A DNA stretch of 64,000 nt, taken from JAWKTV01 sp041398905. Lineage in GTDB: Bacteria; Planctomycetota; Planctomycetia; Planctomycetales; Planctomycetaceae. The DNA lies in assembly GCA_041398905.1 (NCBI GenBank), contig JAWKTV010000008.1, forward strand, positions 1 through 64,000, in the 5' to 3' direction. The position numbers were made by a program, and so were the translations under genes. The notes beneath the pieces were generated by a model. That model did no database searches. It was not told where the DNA came from and worked only from the letters and a program-made list of their open reading frames with translations. Positions 61,539 to 64,000 of this stretch are shown here, in pieces (the first letter of the stretch is position 1; every line of letters starts with the position of its first letter).

Positions 61539-62486
61539 TTGAAGTCCCGACGACTCCATCGCCGCCAGACAGCACGCCCGCCACGCAGTGGACTGCCGCT
61601 GGAACTGGTGCTGGCGTTGCCTTTGCTGATGCTGGTGACGGCACTGATGATCGTCATGGGATCAGCCGGCGCCTGGAAGGTGCGGACGCTGGCGAACAGT
61701 CGGCAGGCGATCCTTCGCGGCATCTCGCCGCGCAGCACCGACGCCGACCCGAATCCGCGAAACTTCTGGCCGAACAACACGGCGATGCGATACTCCGGCG
61801 GGGGCGGGGCTTCACCCTTCGAAGAGGACCCCTATCTCGATCACACCGTGGTCCGCGGGCCGAGCGTCTCCGATCCGGAGACCGGCAATTCGCTCCAGGT
61901 CAAAATCGAAACGATGGACATGCGCGACGGCCTGAATCACGGCTTCGCGAGCATCAATCACGATCCACCGCTCGCGGGCGGACTCGGAGTCCGGAACAAC
62001 TTCGCCCGCAGCACACCGATGTTCGTCGGATTGATGTGGCGGTGGGAGGACATGGCGAATTGGTCGCCCGACAGCCGTCGCATACCCCGCGTGTACAACT
62101 TCGATATGAGTCTGTGGGATCCGCAGTCGGCATCCAGAACTTTGCAGGCCCGCGACGCGATCCAGCAGAACCCGCATCGTCCCGACCTGCTATGCTCGAC
62201 CGCGACTGGGAACTGGGCAATTGGTACGGACACTACATCGACTTCCACCCTGGCGCCATTCGTCTGCGACAACGATGTGCCCACCCTGATCGAACGCGTC
62301 CAGCAGCCGATGATCGACTCGATTGAACGGGTTCCCCGCCGAATGGCGGAAACGTTCAAGCGGATGTACGAAGAGCAGTTGGAGCAACTGGAGGCCATGA
62401 CACCCCGCCCGCCCAACTACCAGCAGCTCCGCGCGGAGCTGGAAGAGAAGATCCGGCAGTTGGAGAGATTCCTCGACACGCTGTGA
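61539..62486 (+). CDS. Hypothetical protein of the Tad-like locus
   Basis: 315 residues from TTG 61539 (MKSRRLHRRQTARPPRSGLP); no ATG start is well placed. One hydrophobic helix (LELVLALPLLMLVTALMIVM, about 20-40), then a soluble domain with no recognised motif. It ends in a helical charged region (FKRMYEEQLEQLEAMTPRPP). The topology matches the neighbouring TadE/TadG-like proteins, so it is probably a third minor component. It follows the previous gene after 45 bases. Confidence 0.65.
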   Translation: MKSRRLHRRQTARPPRSGLPLELVLALPLLMLVTALMIVMGSAGAWKVRTLANSRQAILRGISPRSTDADPNPRNFWPNNTAMRYSGGGGASPFEEDPYLDHTVVRGPSVSDPETGNSLQVKIETMDMRDGLNHGFASINHDPPLAGGLGVRNNFARSTPMFVGLMWRWEDMANWSPDSRRIPRVYNFDMSLWDPQSASRTLQARDAIQQNPHRPDLLCSTATGNWAIGTDTTSTSTLAPFVCDNDVPTLIERVQQPMIDSIERVPRRMAETFKRMYEEQLEQLEAMTPRPPNYQQLRAELEEKIRQLERFLDTL

Positions 62487-63039
62487 GGCCGCCCGCGGCG
62501 GCCCAATGTCTCGTGCGCGTTTGCGAGCCGGTGGCCATCGAGTCCCCGGACCGTGGGCTGCGGCGCCGACTCCAACGTCTGTAAATGACGCATCGCTGTC
62601 CGGGCACCGCTCCCCGTCCGGGTGCTGACGCACGCCGGCTCGCCGCTGCGTACGTCGAGCCGGTGGTTACGACAGATTCGAACCACGTCTCCGCGCGGAG
62701 CCTCCCCGCTTCTGCCGTGCAGCGACTGCGCTGGGCTTGCTGCGCATCGGCCGATCCCCCACAGATCAGCGGGGATCGAGGAAGGGTCGCAGCGGACTTG
62801 CCGGTTGTGCCGGTTGGTGAGCCACATGGGGGGGCGCGAACTCCGCTTCGTGACGGTTGCCCCGAATTCGACGCCTCAATCGGTCGTTCCGTGGGGATAC
62901 GTGCGGTCAGCCTGAGTAGCCGTGTTGACTTCAACGGGATCACACCGAATTTGACCGCTGCGTCGACAGACCTAGGTTTTCTTCGCAGTCGCCGCTTCGG
63001 AATCACAGACACTCACACACGCCCCCTGTGACGACCTTC
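62487..63039. other. Intergenic region, nothing recognised
   Basis: A plus-strand frame (62585-63031) is open but lacks family resemblance. A stretch near 62680 resembling a T-arm does not fold as a tRNA. Confidence 0.4.
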
Positions 63040-63621
63040 ATGTCCACGGAATCAACGATCAGTATCGATCTCGCGGCCCCGGTGCTGGCAAGCCTGCAGG
63101 ACCGCATACAGGCACTGGAGGACCGGTTGTCCCGGGCTCCCTCGGCCGATGCGCTGAACCTGTTGGTGTTCAGTGGCGAGCGCGACCGGCTGCTGGCGGC
63201 GATGGTCATGGCGACGGGTGCCGCCGCGTGTGGTCAGAAGACCTCCTTGTTCTTCACCTTCTGGGCGACGTCGGCCCTCCGCAAGGGCAACACGTCGGCG
63301 GCGGGCAAGACCCTCATCGAACGTGCGTTCGGATGGATGTTGCCATCCAGCATGAAGAAGACTCGTCTCTCCCAGATGGACTTCGGCGGGCTGGGCCGGG
63401 CGATGATGACGCGGGAGATGAAGCGCAAAAACATCGCGGACCTGGACGAGTTGTTCGCCATCGCGGCCGACCTGGGCGTGGAGATTCGCGTGTGCGACAT
63501 GTCCATGCGCCTGATGGGCATTCGCCGCGAGGAGTTGATCGACTACCCGGGCCTGGCCATGTGCGGAGTCGCGACCTTCGCGGAGTCGTGCAGCGAGGCC
63601 AACACCACTCTGTTCATCTGA
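63040..63621 (+). CDS. DsrE/DrsE-like family protein
   Basis: 193 residues from ATG 63040; a GTG at 63028 is also in frame. After a coiled N-terminus (LQDRIQALEDRLSRAPSADA) the domain has NLLVFSGERDRLLAAMVMAT, ACGQKTSLFFTFWATSAL and, near the end, ADLGVEIRVCDMSMRLMGIR with the family's active-site-type cysteine, then CGVATFAE. The group (COG2210-like, DsrE/DsrF fold) includes sulfur-handling and peroxiredoxin-like proteins. The exact reaction is unknown. Confidence 0.8.
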   Translation: MSTESTISIDLAAPVLASLQDRIQALEDRLSRAPSADALNLLVFSGERDRLLAAMVMATGAAACGQKTSLFFTFWATSALRKGNTSAAGKTLIERAFGWMLPSSMKKTRLSQMDFGGLGRAMMTREMKRKNIADLDELFAIAADLGVEIRVCDMSMRLMGIRREELIDYPGLAMCGVATFAESCSEANTTLFI

Positions 63622-63662
63622 AACTTCACAGACGCGCTACCGCATTCTCTGAGCCTGGCGTC

Positions 63663-64000
63663 ATGCCGTCCCTTCAACCGCAGCACCTGCGCAGCAACAG
63701 CGACGAGCCGACCTCGGTTCCGCCGCTGGCTGAGCGTGCGCGAACGGTCGACAGCGTCGGGTGCCCCTTCGCCACCGTGCGGCTGGCGATCGAGAATCTG
63801 CGGCAGCTCTACCAGGAATCGACCGCCGAGCAGGGGCCTTCACCCCAGCACGACGCGATTGTCGCCACATTGACGCAATTGGCGAACGCCGTCTTCGACG
63901 CGGAGGTCTCACTTCAGTCGGCGAAGCAGCGGTCGGAGAAACTGTCGACCGCGCAGGCCGAGGCAATCGTCCGATCAGCCGAGACCATCGAGGAACTCGA
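63663..64000 (+). CDS. Coiled-coil protein of unknown function, partial
   Basis: Opens at ATG 63663 (MPSLQPQHLRSNSDEPTSVP) and runs off the window. 112 residues visible: a proline-rich head, then helices CPFATVRLAIENLRQLYQES and QHDAIVATLTQLANAVFDAE with SAKQRSEKLSTAQAEAIVRS, a likely coiled coil or signalling helix. It could precede a sensor kinase or another output domain. It starts 42 bases after the DsrE-like gene, so an operon is likely. Confidence 0.65.
   Translation, partial: MPSLQPQHLRSNSDEPTSVPPLAERARTVDSVGCPFATVRLAIENLRQLYQESTAEQGPSPQHDAIVATLTQLANAVFDAEVSLQSAKQRSEKLSTAQAEAIVRSAETIEEL

Noticed and set aside
62655..62700. A tRNA-like T-arm (GATTCGAACC)
   Set aside because: The flanking bases do not form a five-base T-stem or an acceptor stem, so it is not a tRNA.

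Overview
The window looks like chromosomal DNA from a member of the Planctomycetota. It is GC-rich and carries family combinations typical of that phylum: two arylsulfatase-type sulfatases, two PQQ-like beta-propeller proteins, an NHL-repeat protein, two large Ser/Thr protein kinases, TadE/TadG-like proteins, a C-terminal sialidase fragment, and an isolated dnaA without dnaN. No CRISPR array, tRNA, rRNA or recognisable insertion sequence was seen.

Layout. 1-9.7 kb (mostly +): sialidase-like end, dgkA, secreted and membrane hypotheticals, a DUF444/YeaH-type gene, the SRP RNA gene (ffs) hidden between YeaH and a DUF4350 gene, a PQQ-like propeller, a HAMP-type membrane protein, a lipoprotein and a BON-domain protein. 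9.7-15.8 kb (-): two MFS transporters, a transaldolase-family aldolase, an NAD-dependent epimerase and a CPBP protease. 16-25 kb: kinase, thioredoxin-like protein, TolC-like protein, HNH endonuclease, purine nucleoside phosphorylase, hemB, then pssA-ribE on +. 25-36.5 kb: sulfatase, dnaA, PQQ-like protein, lgt, esterase, and a terpenoid operon (squalene-hopene cyclase plus a DUF116-polyprenyl synthetase fusion). 36.7-45.2 kb (+): small secreted proteins, a transmembrane kinase, rpsO-pnp. 45.4-48.1 kb (-): NHL protein and sulfatase. 48.6-54.6 kb (+): a duplicated metH 5' end, an OLD-like ATPase gene, then full-length metH. 54.6-57.3 kb (-): ABC permease and ATPase. 57.6-62.5 kb (+): six-gene Tad-like pilin locus with a prepilin peptidase. 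63-64 kb: a DsrE-like protein and a truncated coiled-coil protein.

Quality caveat. Many genes are broken by single-base indels although protein similarity continues uninterrupted across the frames (for example both MFS genes, the YeaH gene, hemB, the cyclase and the ATPase). Some indels sit in homopolymers. I read most of these as consensus errors of the kind seen in long-read assemblies rather than real gene decay, and I give whole-gene spans with the suspected shifts.

Most interesting points: (1) an OLD-like ATPase/nuclease gene sits between a truncated and a complete metH 5' end, which suggests integration into metH by an element carrying a replacement start; (2) MetH has an inserted segment resembling a Fur-type winged helix just before its reactivation domain; (3) a DUF116 domain is fused to an isoprenyl diphosphate synthase and co-transcribed with a hopene-type cyclase; (4) the Tad-like locus has minimal pilin-like proteins and no ATPase in view.
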